A stretch of 64,000 nt of DNA, from assembly GCA_002428485.1 (NCBI GenBank), contig DIWM01000050.1, positions 21,705 through 85,704 of the forward strand. Reading direction: 5' to 3'. Below, one piece after another: positions 1-8,527 of this stretch. The stretch comes from Deltaproteobacteria bacterium UBA6106 (lineage in GTDB: Bacteria > Desulfobacterota > Syntrophorhabdia > Syntrophorhabdales > Syntrophorhabdaceae). Numbering within the stretch: the first letter of the stretch is position 1; each line of letters starts with the position of its first letter. Both the position numbers and the translations under genes were made by a program. Under the pieces are notes generated by a model, which made no database searches, was not told where the DNA came from, and worked only from the letters and a program-made list of their open reading frames with translations.

Positions 1-826
1 CTTCGCCGAGGAGGCTTTCCGGATGGCCTGAGCCGTCGTAATTTTCATACTGGTAATAGACGGCATTGGCAGCGTCCTTGAAGCCTGAAATGGTGGAGGT
101 GATCATTGACCCGATGACCGGGTATTGATTGAAGGCGACCTGTTCTTCCATCGTGATGCCGCTCCTGTTTTTGTCGACGAGATGGTCCGGCAGCCCGACC
201 TTTCCGATCTCATGGAGCAGGGCGGCGAAGATTATCTTCTTCTTCTCGGAATTTCTGATACCAAGCCTTGCGCAGATATATTCTGCTGCCTCCTTTGCCT
301 CCCATGCCCTGTCTGCGGCCCCGGGGACGCGGAAATCGATGATCTTGAGGAGTATCGACGTGAGTTCCTTGAAATTTTTTTCAAGAAGTACGTTCGCGTC
401 GGCCAGCTTTTCTTTTTCTTCCTGAAGTTCGTTCTGAAGATGTTTGATCCTCAGGAATGCCTTGATCTTGCTCATCAATACCGTGGCAGACGTTGACTTT
501 TCGATATAGTCGTCAGCGCCCTGCTCAAGCCCTTTGATCTTGTGGGAAACCTCTTTCTCAACGGTAAGGAGGATGAATATCGCCGAGGAGAGAGCCGTAT
601 CGCCTTTTACCTTGCGGCAGAACTCAATGCCGTCTGTTTTCGGCATATAGTAGTCGCTGATGATAAGGTCGGGCTGAATCTCTTTAGCAGCCCTGAAGCC
701 TTCCTCGCCGTCAGAGGCCTCAAACACTTCGAATGCAGGATATTTTGACAGATATTTGCCTATAGCCCTGCGGAATACCGGATCATCATCGACGAGCAGG
801 ATTTTGATCTCTTTTTGTTCTTTCAT
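1..826 (-). CDS. Response regulator with degenerate HD-GYP-like output domain (partial)
   Basis: The reading frame is open from an ATG at 826 to the left edge of the window, so the C-terminus is missing. The N-terminus is a receiver domain: an acidic cluster in ILLVDDDPVF and the likely phospho-acceptor Asp in LIISDYYMPKTDG. A short coiled linker follows, then an HD-related domain with LLHEIGKVGLPD and a second motif YQYENYDGSGHP. In canonical HD-GYP c-di-GMP phosphodiesterases these read HDIGK and HHExxDGxGYP, so the metal-binding His-Asp pair is changed here and activity is doubtful. The start overlaps the motB stop by 4 bp (ATGA), giving a motA-motB-regulator operon. The context suggests control of motility or flagellar output. 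The receiver call is firm; the fate of the output domain is inferred. Confidence 0.85.
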   Translation of the reverse strand, partial: MKEQKEIKILLVDDDPVFRRAIGKYLSKYPAFEVFEASDGEEGFRAAKEIQPDLIISDYYMPKTDGIEFCRKVKGDTALSSAIFILLTVEKEVSHKIKGLEQGADDYIEKSTSATVLMSKIKAFLRIKHLQNELQEEKEKLADANVLLEKNFKELTSILLKIIDFRVPGAADRAWEAKEAAEYICARLGIRNSEKKKIIFAALLHEIGKVGLPDHLVDKNRSGITMEEQVAFNQYPVIGSMITSTISGFKDAANAVYYQYENYDGSGHPESLLGE

Positions 827-1635
827 TTTTTCTCTGGTTTTGGGGGATTCTGAACCTTTTGATCGGGGTTAGGCGCCGGCTGTTTCCGGACTTCCACGAG
901 GATGCTGACGCGCCGGTTTGCGAAATCAAGGGGTTTGTCCGGGATCTTAAGGTTTCTGTCGGCAAAACCCCTTACCCCGATGACCTGATCTTTCTTGACC
1001 CCGTTTTCTTCAAGGATCTTGCGCGCCATATTTGCCCTGTCCGTGCTTAGTTCCCAGTTTGAGTAATTTGGGGTCTCATAAGGCCGGGCATCGGTGTATC
1101 CCTCAATGATTATCTGGTTTGGCAGGCGGCCAACCTCTTTTGCAACAAGCTTTAAGAGCTGGACCGTCTCGGTTTTTATCCTGGCGCTCCCGATATCAAA
1201 GAAGAGGCCTGTTGAATTTTCCAGCAGCTCGATGCGGAGCCCATCCTTCGTAACCTGGATCTCTATCTTGTCCTTGAATTTGTCGAATGCCGGCGTTGCG
1301 GCTATGGCGTCCTCGATCTTCTTGCCTTCCAGCTTCAGCTTTTCCAGCTCGCCGGTGATCGTTTCCGTCTTTGCCGGTATGGGGCCCGACGACCCGTCGA
1401 GTATCCCTCCTGTGCGGTTCGTTGTATGTTTGAATACGCCGGGGTCCTTGAAATATGCTGCAATGGCGCCTTTTACGTTGCTGCTCTGACCGACGATCCA
1501 TAAGACGATAAAGAGCGCCATCATGGCTGTCACGAAGTCGGCGTAGGCGACCTTCCATGCCCCTCCGTGGTGGCCGCTGTGTCCCTTTTTCTTTTTTACA
1601 ATGATCCGTACCGGGGTGTTGTGGTCGTCCATCAT
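823..1635 (-). CDS. motB: Flagellar motor stator protein MotB
   Basis: The 270-residue protein is the peptidoglycan-anchored half of the stator. After a basic cytoplasmic N-terminus there is one membrane helix containing YADFVTAMMALFIVLW, where the Asp is the expected ion-conducting residue. The C-terminal half is an OmpA-like peptidoglycan-binding domain (IEGYTDARPYETPNYSNWELSTDRA, about residues 175-245). The tail is rich in Pro and Lys. Its ATG overlaps the motA stop by 4 bp, and its own stop overlaps the next regulator gene in the same way, so the three genes are probably translationally coupled. Length and motif order are normal for the family. Confidence 0.95.
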   Translation of the reverse strand: MMDDHNTPVRIIVKKKKGHSGHHGGAWKVAYADFVTAMMALFIVLWIVGQSSNVKGAIAAYFKDPGVFKHTTNRTGGILDGSSGPIPAKTETITGELEKLKLEGKKIEDAIAATPAFDKFKDKIEIQVTKDGLRIELLENSTGLFFDIGSARIKTETVQLLKLVAKEVGRLPNQIIIEGYTDARPYETPNYSNWELSTDRANMARKILEENGVKKDQVIGVRGFADRNLKIPDKPLDFANRRVSILVEVRKQPAPNPDQKVQNPPKPEKK

Positions 1636-2489
1636 TTTTTAACACCTTTTACAAAGGTCTCCATCTCCTGGAAAGTGGGCCGGAAATCGCTGGGGATTGA
1701 CCGTCTCGCAAATTCAACGGATACGATGGGGTTGAACCCTTTTGCCAGCGAGATGACCCCTGCCTTGATCGCTTCGTAGACCTTTGAATCTTCCTCTGCG
1801 GCAAGGTCGAGATTTGTGGCGAGGGGCTGGATAAAGCCGTATGACAGGAATATCCCGAGGAAGGTTCCCACAAGGGCCACGGCTACCTTGTGGCCGATCT
1901 CTTCGGGCGGGCCGTTAATGGCCTGCATGGTGATGACGATCCCGAGTACAGCGGCAACGATGCCGAGCCCTGGCATAGAGTCCCCTATCTTCTGCAGGAT
2001 CATCCCCGGTTTTGTCCCTTCGTGGTGGTGGGTTTCGATATCCATGTCCATAAGGGTCTCAATGTCGTGTGGCGCTATGCCGCCGAGAACGATGAGCCGG
2101 AAGGTATCGGTCATAAATGAGATAAGATGGTGTTCCTTCAGAATATTGGGATAATTGGCGAATATCTTGCTCTTGTCGGGATGCTCGACATGCGATTCGA
2201 GGGCGATGAGCCCGTCTTTTCTGGTGACCTGGAATATCTCGTACATGAGCTTGAGGAGGTCGAGATAGGTCTGTTTGTTGACCTTGCCCCCCTTCAAAGC
2301 GCCGAGGACAGACTTGATGATCTTGCCAAGGAGGGTTTTTGGGGTCGAGATAATGAGCGCGCCGAGAGCGGCGCCTCCGATAATGAGGAATTCAACGGGC
2401 TGGATCAGGAGGGGCATTGGCCCGCCCTCCAGTATAAATCCCCCTATTACTGCCCCCAGAACGATGATAGAACCGACTATCACGAACAT
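1632..2489 (-). CDS. motA: Flagellar motor stator protein MotA
   Basis: The 285-residue membrane protein has the MotA/ExbB-type arrangement: two N-terminal hydrophobic helices, a large cytoplasmic loop, and two C-terminal helices. The conserved stretch GDSMPGLGIVAAVLGIVITM and the following ALVGTFLGIFLSYG are typical of MotA. It forms the inner-membrane ion channel with MotB, whose gene overlaps its stop codon. It is the first gene of the operon. The upstream gap carries heptamer repeats and no promoter I would defend. Confidence 0.95.
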   Translation of the reverse strand: MFVIVGSIIVLGAVIGGFILEGGPMPLLIQPVEFLIIGGAALGALIISTPKTLLGKIIKSVLGALKGGKVNKQTYLDLLKLMYEIFQVTRKDGLIALESHVEHPDKSKIFANYPNILKEHHLISFMTDTFRLIVLGGIAPHDIETLMDMDIETHHHEGTKPGMILQKIGDSMPGLGIVAAVLGIVITMQAINGPPEEIGHKVAVALVGTFLGIFLSYGFIQPLATNLDLAAEEDSKVYEAIKAGVISLAKGFNPIVSVEFARRSIPSDFRPTFQEMETFVKGVKK

Positions 2490-2776
2490 AGGGCTATCCG
2501 GTTCCTGAAGAAGTGGCTGAAAAATACACTGTTTTCTTTAATCTCCTTCTGGTTTTTATATTCATGCCCCGGTTGCCTGCAATGAAGATGGCTGAAAACG
2601 CATCCATCGCTGAATAGGTTATCGGACAGCGGGGGAAAGAGTTAAGGAAGAAAATTGGCTCATGGCTCATAGCTCATAGCTGACAGCCGAAGAAGTCGTC
2701 AACATCGAATATCGATGATCGATCATCGAATATCGAATTTGCCATGAGCTATCAGCTATGAACTATGAGCCGCTCT
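2490..2776. repeat. Intergenic gap with CATAGCT- and ATCGATC-type heptamer repeats
   Basis: No gene is visible here. Positions 2650-2690 and 2742-2772 carry runs of the CATAGCT/CATGAGC heptamer family. Positions 2698-2742 carry ATCGATA/ATCGATC heptamers. The AT-rich stretch at about 2515-2580 may hold the motA leader. Confidence 0.75.
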
Positions 2777-4069
2777 TCATGCTTTTTTAAGCAGCGGGTC
2801 GCGGTAGGCGATCTTGCCGTCCGCGATGGTGAGAAGGTTCTTCCCTTTTAGCTTCCAGCCGTTAAAGGGCGTGTTCCTCCCCTTTGAAAGGAACTGTGCT
2901 GCATCGACGGTCCATTCGATGGAGGGGTTAAAGACGATGATGTCCGCGGCGCTGCCCGGCGCAAGGGTACCGTAGGGGATGTTGAGAAGCCTGGCGGGGT
3001 TGACGGTAAATTTCCTGAGAAGCTCCTTCAGGGTCAGGACCCCTCCGTGGACAAGGGCAAGGGACAGGGCAAAGGCCGTTTCCAGGCCGGAGATGCCGAA
3101 GGTTGCGAGGTTGAATTCCACATCCTTTGAGGTAAACTCATGGGGCGCGTGGTCGGTGGCAATGATATCAATGATATTGTTGCGCAGCGCATCTTTGATG
3201 GCGTCCATATCCTTCCGGGAACGAAGCGGCGGGTTGACCTTCGTATTGGTATCAAAGCCGAGCGTCGCCTCATCGGTAAGGCTGAAGTAATGCGGGCAGG
3301 TATCGCAGGTGACCTTTTTATACTGCTTTTTTGCTGCTGCGATGGCCTCGATGCTCCCCCGCGTTGAGATATGGGTCAGATGTACCGGTGCGTTGGCATA
3401 CCGCGCTATGGTGATATCCCGCTGTACGATGACCTCTTCTGCGATTGACGGGATCGCATCAAGCCCGTTTTTGACTGACGCAAGGCCTTCATGAACGAAG
3501 CCCCCGGAAAGGTTATCGTCCTCGCAATGGGATATGACGGGAATCTTAAAAAGCAGTGCATATTCGAATGCCCTTCTCAAAAGACCTGCGTTTTTCACGG
3601 ACTTCCCGTCATCGGAAAGGGCGACAATACCTGCCTCGTACATCTCGCCGATATCTGAAAGCTCTTCGCCTTTCAGGCCCTTCGATATAGCGCCGCAGGG
3701 CAATACCCGGCAGGCGCCTTCCAGCTTTGCCATCTTTATGATATATTCGGTTACGCTCTTGTTGTCGTTTACGGGGTCGGTGTTTGCCATACAGGCTACG
3801 GAGGTAAATCCTCCCTTAGCCGCTGCCATTGTCCCTGTCCTGATGGTTTCCTTGTATTCGTAGCCTGGTTCCCTCAGGTGGGTATGGACATCGATGAGCC
3901 CCGGTGCGACGATATGGCCCGCGGCATCGATGACCTTCATGCCGGCGCCCTTTTCAGGGATGTTCTTGTCGATCTTTTCTATAATGTTACCGCTCAGGAG
4001 GATATCGAGTTTCGCGTCGATCTCCTGGCCGGGGTCAACAAGCCTTCCTCCCTTGATGAGGACCTTCAC
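2777..4069 (-). CDS. pyrC: Dihydroorotase
   Basis: The 430-residue amidohydrolase catalyses cyclisation of carbamoyl-aspartate to dihydroorotate in pyrimidine synthesis. Metal and substrate motifs appear in the expected order: DVHTHLREPG near residue 60, MANTDPVND, SHCEDDN, THISTRGS and the catalytic IIATDHAPH near residue 305. Length fits the class I (type I) bacterial enzyme. The start overlaps the pyrB stop by 4 bp, so aspartate transcarbamoylase and dihydroorotase are co-translated, consistent with the two consecutive reactions. It is the last gene of the pyr operon. Confidence 0.95.
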   Translation of the reverse strand: MKVLIKGGRLVDPGQEIDAKLDILLSGNIIEKIDKNIPEKGAGMKVIDAAGHIVAPGLIDVHTHLREPGYEYKETIRTGTMAAAKGGFTSVACMANTDPVNDNKSVTEYIIKMAKLEGACRVLPCGAISKGLKGEELSDIGEMYEAGIVALSDDGKSVKNAGLLRRAFEYALLFKIPVISHCEDDNLSGGFVHEGLASVKNGLDAIPSIAEEVIVQRDITIARYANAPVHLTHISTRGSIEAIAAAKKQYKKVTCDTCPHYFSLTDEATLGFDTNTKVNPPLRSRKDMDAIKDALRNNIIDIIATDHAPHEFTSKDVEFNLATFGISGLETAFALSLALVHGGVLTLKELLRKFTVNPARLLNIPYGTLAPGSAADIIVFNPSIEWTVDAAQFLSKGRNTPFNGWKLKGKNLLTIADGKIAYRDPLLKKA

Positions 4070-4989
4070 GTTTCCCTCCCTATGAGGAGATAGAGGATAG
4101 CCATCCTTACCGCCAGGCCGTTCTCGACCTGGTCGAGGATGACCGAATAGGGACCGTCGGCAACCTCGTCGGCGATCTCGATGCCCCTGTTCATCGGACC
4201 GGGGTGCATGATGATGACATCCTTTTTTGCCTTCTCAATGTGTTCTTTCTGTAACCCGTAGAGCGTTGCATACTCCTTTACGGAGGGGATGAAAGAGATC
4301 CCGCCGCGTTCCTTCTGGATGCGGAGCATCATGATGACATCGGCATCCTTCACCGCTTTGTTCATATCGTATTCTGTTTTTACCCCGAGGCTTTCTATAT
4401 CAGGGGGGATCATTGTCGGAGGGCCTGAACAGATGATCTCTGTATCAAAATGACGGAGCGTAAAAAAGTTAGACCGCGCCACCCTGCTGTGGGCGATATC
4501 GCCGATGATAACGACCTTGAGGCCGTCTATGCGGCCTTTCTTTTCGCGGATCGTGAAGAGGTCAAGGAGCGCCTGCGTAGGGTGTTCATGGGCGCCATCG
4601 CCTCCGTTGATGACCGAAGAAGCAAGTATCTTCGCAAGCATGTGGGGCGCCCCGGGCATGCTGTGCCTGATGACGATCGCGTCGGGCCGCATCGATTCGA
4701 GGTTTCGCGCGGTGTCTTTGAGCGTCTCCCCTTTTACGGAGCTGCTTGTGCTGGAGGAGATATTGATCGTGTCGGCGCTCAGCCGTTTTGCCGCGATCTC
4801 GAAGGACGTCCTTGTCCTGGTGCTCGGCTCGTAGAAGAGCGTAATGACGGTCTTGCCCCGGAGGGTAGGGACCTTTTTGATCTCTCTCTTTGATATGTCC
4901 TTGAAGGATTCTGCGGTGTCGAGGACAAGCAAGATCTCCTCCCTTGAAAGTTCCTTGATCCCGAGAAGATCTTTTTTATCCCAGTTCAT
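4066..4989 (-). CDS. pyrB: Aspartate carbamoyltransferase catalytic subunit
   Basis: The 307-residue protein transfers the carbamoyl group to aspartate, the committed step of pyrimidine synthesis. The carbamoyl-phosphate loop YEPSTRTRTSFE, the active-site HPTQALLD and the C-terminal HPGPMNRG are all intact. Length is normal for a catalytic chain. No pyrI regulatory subunit gene is adjacent; control is more likely through the neighbouring pyrR. It begins directly after the pyrR stop codon with no spacer and overlaps pyrC by 4 bp. Confidence 0.96.
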   Translation of the reverse strand: MNWDKKDLLGIKELSREEILLVLDTAESFKDISKREIKKVPTLRGKTVITLFYEPSTRTRTSFEIAAKRLSADTINISSSTSSSVKGETLKDTARNLESMRPDAIVIRHSMPGAPHMLAKILASSVINGGDGAHEHPTQALLDLFTIREKKGRIDGLKVVIIGDIAHSRVARSNFFTLRHFDTEIICSGPPTMIPPDIESLGVKTEYDMNKAVKDADVIMMLRIQKERGGISFIPSVKEYATLYGLQKEHIEKAKKDVIIMHPGPMNRGIEIADEVADGPYSVILDQVENGLAVRMAILYLLIGRET

Positions 4990-5520
4990 CTATGATCTCA
5001 CAATAACGACTTCATCTTTCCCGTCGACCTCGTGGAGCCTCACGAGCACCTCTTCCTCGGGGTTTGCCGTGTAGTGGATACCGGCGTAATCCGGATGTAT
5101 CGGGAGTTCCCGTTCACCCCTGTCGACGAGGACGGCAAGCTGGATCTTTTTTGGCCTTCCGAGGTCCATGATGGCGTCGATGGCAGCCCTCGTTGTCCTC
5201 CCCGTATGCATCACGTCGTCAATGAGGATGATGGTGCCGTTGTTCACGTCAAAGGGTATATCGGTCCTTTTGATGACAGGCGATTTGAGCTTGCTGATGT
5301 CGTCCCGGTACATTGTGATATCGAGTACGCCGACGGGAAGGGTCATTCCTTCAATGGCTTCTATCTTCGCCTGAAGCCTGTTTGCAAGGTAGATGCCTCT
5401 TGTCCTGATCCCGATGAGGCTTAACGATGCGCAGCCGTGGTTCTTTTCAAGTATCTCGTGCGTCATCCTTGTTACGGTCCGCTCGACCGCCTTTTTATCG
5501 AGAAGCACCTTGTTTTTCAT
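4990..5520 (-). CDS. pyrR: Bifunctional PyrR: pyr regulator and uracil phosphoribosyltransferase
   Basis: The 176-residue type I phosphoribosyltransferase fold is recognised by the PRPP-binding motif TIILIDDVMHTGRTTRAA at about residue 95. PyrR proteins bind pyr mRNA in response to UMP and often retain uracil phosphoribosyltransferase activity. Its position ahead of pyrB and pyrC fits this role. Its ATG overlaps the stop of the small ferredoxin gene in a TAATG junction. I did not find a clear PyrR-type anti-antiterminator in the short upstream stretch, so the RNA target is not established here. Confidence 0.92.
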   Translation of the reverse strand: MKNKVLLDKKAVERTVTRMTHEILEKNHGCASLSLIGIRTRGIYLANRLQAKIEAIEGMTLPVGVLDITMYRDDISKLKSPVIKRTDIPFDVNNGTIILIDDVMHTGRTTRAAIDAIMDLGRPKKIQLAVLVDRGERELPIHPDYAGIHYTANPEEEVLVRLHEVDGKDEVVIVRS

Positions 5521-5699
5521 TAATCATCCATATAGATGGCATGTCCGGGGCAGTTGTCCACGCATGATGTGCATTCTATGCAGTCCTCGGGCCGGGATAT
5601 GCTGACCGTGCCGTTCTCATCGGTAAATACATCATAGGGGCATACGTCAATACACTCCTTACACCCGGTACAGTTTTCTTGTGAGATGTAAGGTCGCAC
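5520..5699 (-). CDS. Small 2x[4Fe-4S] ferredoxin ahead of pyrR
   Basis: A 59-residue frame starts with GTG at 5699 and ends in a TAA that overlaps the pyrR ATG. It contains two complete CxxCxxCxxxCP clusters: CTGCKECIDVCP near residue 10 and CIECTSCVDNCPG near residue 37. It is therefore a two-cluster ferredoxin for electron transfer in the cytoplasm. An in-frame TGA sits just upstream of the GTG, which fixes the start. The ribosome binding site is weak. Co-translation with pyrR is unusual; it could serve a dihydroorotate dehydrogenase or another redox enzyme, but that is inference. Confidence 0.85.
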   Translation of the reverse strand: MRPYISQENCTGCKECIDVCPYDVFTDENGTVSISRPEDCIECTSCVDNCPGHAIYMDD

Positions 5700-5734
5700 G
5701 TTTCATACTACTATAATGGGTTTATGAAAAAAAA

Positions 5735-5830
5735 GCAATCAATAGATTCCTCGGAGCCCTGCTTCGGGGTAACATTATCCCCTCTCCCCTCGCGGGAGAG
5801 GGTCAGGGAGAGGGGGGGGGAATGATACCA
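5735..5830 (+). repeat. Partial GC-rich hairpin element (CCCTCTCCC family)
   Basis: The stretch contains a CCCTCTCCCCTCGCGGGAGA-type inverted repeat preceded by CAATAGATTCCTC and followed by GGGGGAATGATACC. The same order of modules occurs in the longer elements at 10951-11408 and 45661-45852. This copy lacks their terminal inverted repeats, so it looks like a truncated relative. Confidence 0.7.
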
Positions 5831-5933
5831 AATATTATAGATAATTTTCTGGAATGCGATAAACAACTTATGTATGTTTACCATATTAAGGGAAGGACAC
5901 AAGTATGTTTTTGCCTGTAAATCAGGGGGCATC

Positions 5934-7967
5934 ATGAATCTTGACCGGTTGCACGATACGACAAGGGGAATCTTTGTTTTTTTTGCGGGGGTTGTCTTTT
6001 TTTGTTTTGCTGCCCTGCCGGCTATTGCCAGGGTCATGCCTGCCGGTATAACCGAAGATCTGACGGAATTGCCCCTTGAAGCCCTTATGGAGATCGAAGT
6101 TGATACCGTGTACGGGGCTGCGAAACGCGAACAGAAGGTCACGGAGGCGCTGTCATCGGTCAGCATCATCACTGCCGCAGATATCCGGCGGTACGGGTAC
6201 CGCACGCTTGCCGATATACTCAAAAGCGTCCGCGGCTTTTATGTAACCTATGACAGGAACTATCATTATGTGGGTACCCGGGGGTTCTCGCGGCCCGGTG
6301 ATTACAATACCAGGGTCCTCCTCCTTGTCGATGGCCACAGGATCAACAACAATATCTACGATACGGCAGCGATAGGGACGGAGTTCATCCTTGATGTAGA
6401 CCTCATAGACCGCGTTGAGGTCGTGCGTGGTCCGGGTTCCTCTCTTTACGGCAGCAACGCCTTCTTCGGGGTTATCAACGTCATCACAAAAAAGGCTCAG
6501 GCAGTGAAAGGCATGGAGGTCTCAGCCGAAGCGGGGAGCTTTGATACATATAAGGGCCGCGCCACCTTTGGCAAGCAGTTCAGGGATGACTTCGGGGTGC
6601 TGCTTTCAGGGTCTTACTACCGGAGCAAAGGGCCTGGCCTGTATTTCAAGGAATACGATGGCCCTGCAACGAACAACGGGGATTCCGACAATGCCGATGC
6701 CGACAGGCATGGAAGCGTCTTCGCAAACGTGCAGTTCCGCGATCTTACCTTTCAGGGGGGGTATGTATCGAGAACGAAAGGCATCTCCACAGGCGCCTGG
6801 AATGCCGTTTTGGGAGATGATGGAACCGATACGACAGACGCCCAGGGATATGCGGACCTGAGATACAGAAAGGCGTTCGATGACGACCATGACCTGATGC
6901 TGCGGTTCTTTTATGATTACTACCGGTACGACGGGAGCTACATGATCAACTACCCTCCTGTCATCCTTAATAGAGATGTTGCCATCGGGAAGTTATGGGG
7001 GGGCGAGGTCTTATACAATAGAAAGGTCTTCGAACGACACAAGATGAGCGTTGGCCTTGAGTATCAGGACAACTTCGTGCAGACCCAGCGCAACTGTGAT
7101 GAGAGCCCGTATGCATCATACCTGAACGAGCAGAGAGGCTCCTATACTTTTGGCGCTCACTTCCAGGATGAATTTACCATCCTGGATAACCTTATTCTCA
7201 ATGCGGGCGCCCGCTACGACCATTACAAGGACTTCAGGGGGAGGATCAACCCGAGGGCAGGGCTCATCTACAGCCCCTTCGACGGCACGACCCTCAAGTT
7301 CCTCTACGGAGAGGCCTTCCGGATCCCAAATACATACGAGCGTTTTTACAACGACGGAAACATTGCCCAGCAGGCAAACCCCGACCTTGACCCCGAGACG
7401 ATAGGGACATACGAGATAGTGCTTGAGCAGTATATAAAGAACTTTCGCTTTACCGTTTCAGGTTTTTACTATGATATGAAAAACCTGATTACCCAGATTA
7501 CCGACCCTGTGAGCGGTCTTCTGGTGTTCCGGAATGCCGACGATGTGACCGGCAAGGGTTTTGAGCTGGAGCTTGAAGGGAAGTGGGCAAAAGAGGTTAC
7601 AAGCCGTATCAGTTATTCCTTTACCGAGACAAAAGATAAAGAGACCGGGACATCCCTTACCAACTCCCCGAAGCACCTCGTCAAGCTCAACACCTCTTTC
7701 CCTCTTATCAGGGATAAGCTTTCCACCGGCATAGAGGTCCAGTACACGGGGCCGAGAAAGACCATCAATGGAAGCGACGCTGGCGGTTTCCTGGTCGCCA
7801 ACCTGACCTTCAACAGCGGAAAGCTTTTCAATGATACGGTGGTCTCTGCAAGCGTCTATAACCTTTTCGATCAAAAATACAGCGACCCTGTCTCGAAGGA
7901 CATCATCCAGAACGCCATTGAGCAGGATGGCAGGACCTTCAGGCTGAAATTCACATACAGGTTCTGA
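5934..7967 (+). CDS. TonB-dependent outer-membrane receptor
   Basis: The protein has a signal peptide (GIFVFFAGVVFFCFAALPAIA), a plug domain and a 22-strand-type barrel ending in the aromatic motif FRLKFTYRF. The plug carries VEVVRGPGSSLYGSNAFFGV, a hallmark of TonB receptors. I chose the ATG at 5934 (677 residues) because AGGGGG lies just upstream and the signal peptide follows properly; an in-frame ATG at 5874 would add 20 residues. Its stop overlaps the next gene by one base. Together with the YfiR-like protein and hybrid kinase it forms an operon type that probably links substrate sensing to signalling. The ligand cannot be told from sequence. Confidence 0.92.
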   Translation: MNLDRLHDTTRGIFVFFAGVVFFCFAALPAIARVMPAGITEDLTELPLEALMEIEVDTVYGAAKREQKVTEALSSVSIITAADIRRYGYRTLADILKSVRGFYVTYDRNYHYVGTRGFSRPGDYNTRVLLLVDGHRINNNIYDTAAIGTEFILDVDLIDRVEVVRGPGSSLYGSNAFFGVINVITKKAQAVKGMEVSAEAGSFDTYKGRATFGKQFRDDFGVLLSGSYYRSKGPGLYFKEYDGPATNNGDSDNADADRHGSVFANVQFRDLTFQGGYVSRTKGISTGAWNAVLGDDGTDTTDAQGYADLRYRKAFDDDHDLMLRFFYDYYRYDGSYMINYPPVILNRDVAIGKLWGGEVLYNRKVFERHKMSVGLEYQDNFVQTQRNCDESPYASYLNEQRGSYTFGAHFQDEFTILDNLILNAGARYDHYKDFRGRINPRAGLIYSPFDGTTLKFLYGEAFRIPNTYERFYNDGNIAQQANPDLDPETIGTYEIVLEQYIKNFRFTVSGFYYDMKNLITQITDPVSGLLVFRNADDVTGKGFELELEGKWAKEVTSRISYSFTETKDKETGTSLTNSPKHLVKLNTSFPLIRDKLSTGIEVQYTGPRKTINGSDAGGFLVANLTFNSGKLFNDTVVSASVYNLFDQKYSDPVSKDIIQNAIEQDGRTFRLKFTYRF

Positions 7968-8527
7968 TGGTGAAAAAGAAAAGGAAGATATTTTTCATTG
8001 CACTGTTTTTCCTCTTTGCGAGCCTATCTGCGAGCATCTTTTCTGTCTGCGGAGAGGAAAAGACAGTAAGCGAATATGAGGTCAAGGCAGCGTTCCTCTA
8101 TAATTTTGTGAAATTTATTGACTGGCCGGACGGATCCCAGGGGGAAGGCAAAGGCGTTGTCAACGTTTGCATGTTCGGCTCGGGCCCAATCGACAGTGAA
8201 CTGGCTAAGCTGAAGGACAAGGTGGTGAAGGGAATGCGGTTTGTTGTAAAATATACAAGGTCAACGGAGGAATTCAGGGGCTGCCATATGCTCTTTGTCT
8301 GTAATTCAGAGAAGGGCCGCCTGCGGGAGGCCCTGAAGGCAGTAAAAAGAAAGGGCATCCTCACCGTGGGGGATACTGAAGGATTTGCCCAAAAAGGCGT
8401 TATTATAAATTTTTATCTCGAAGATAAAAAGATACGGTTTGAGATCAACCTCGATGCGGCCAGGGAGGCACGGTTCAGCATAAGCTCACAGCTTTTAAGG
8501 TTGGCGCGCATCGTCAAGGATGAGTAG
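7967..8527 (+). CDS. YfiR-family (DUF4154) periplasmic protein
   Basis: The 186-residue protein has an N-terminal hydrophobic export signal (FFIALFFLFASLSASIFSVCG) and the YfiR hallmark EYEVKAAFLYNFVKFIDWP just after it. YfiR proteins are periplasmic regulators that restrain a membrane signalling partner, classically a diguanylate cyclase. Here the neighbour is a hybrid histidine kinase, which is a common alternative pairing. The ATG overlaps the receptor stop (TGATG), and the kinase follows directly on the TAG, so the three are one transcription unit. Confidence 0.88.
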   Translation: MVKKKRKIFFIALFFLFASLSASIFSVCGEEKTVSEYEVKAAFLYNFVKFIDWPDGSQGEGKGVVNVCMFGSGPIDSELAKLKDKVVKGMRFVVKYTRSTEEFRGCHMLFVCNSEKGRLREALKAVKRKGILTVGDTEGFAQKGVIINFYLEDKKIRFEINLDAAREARFSISSQLLRLARIVKDE

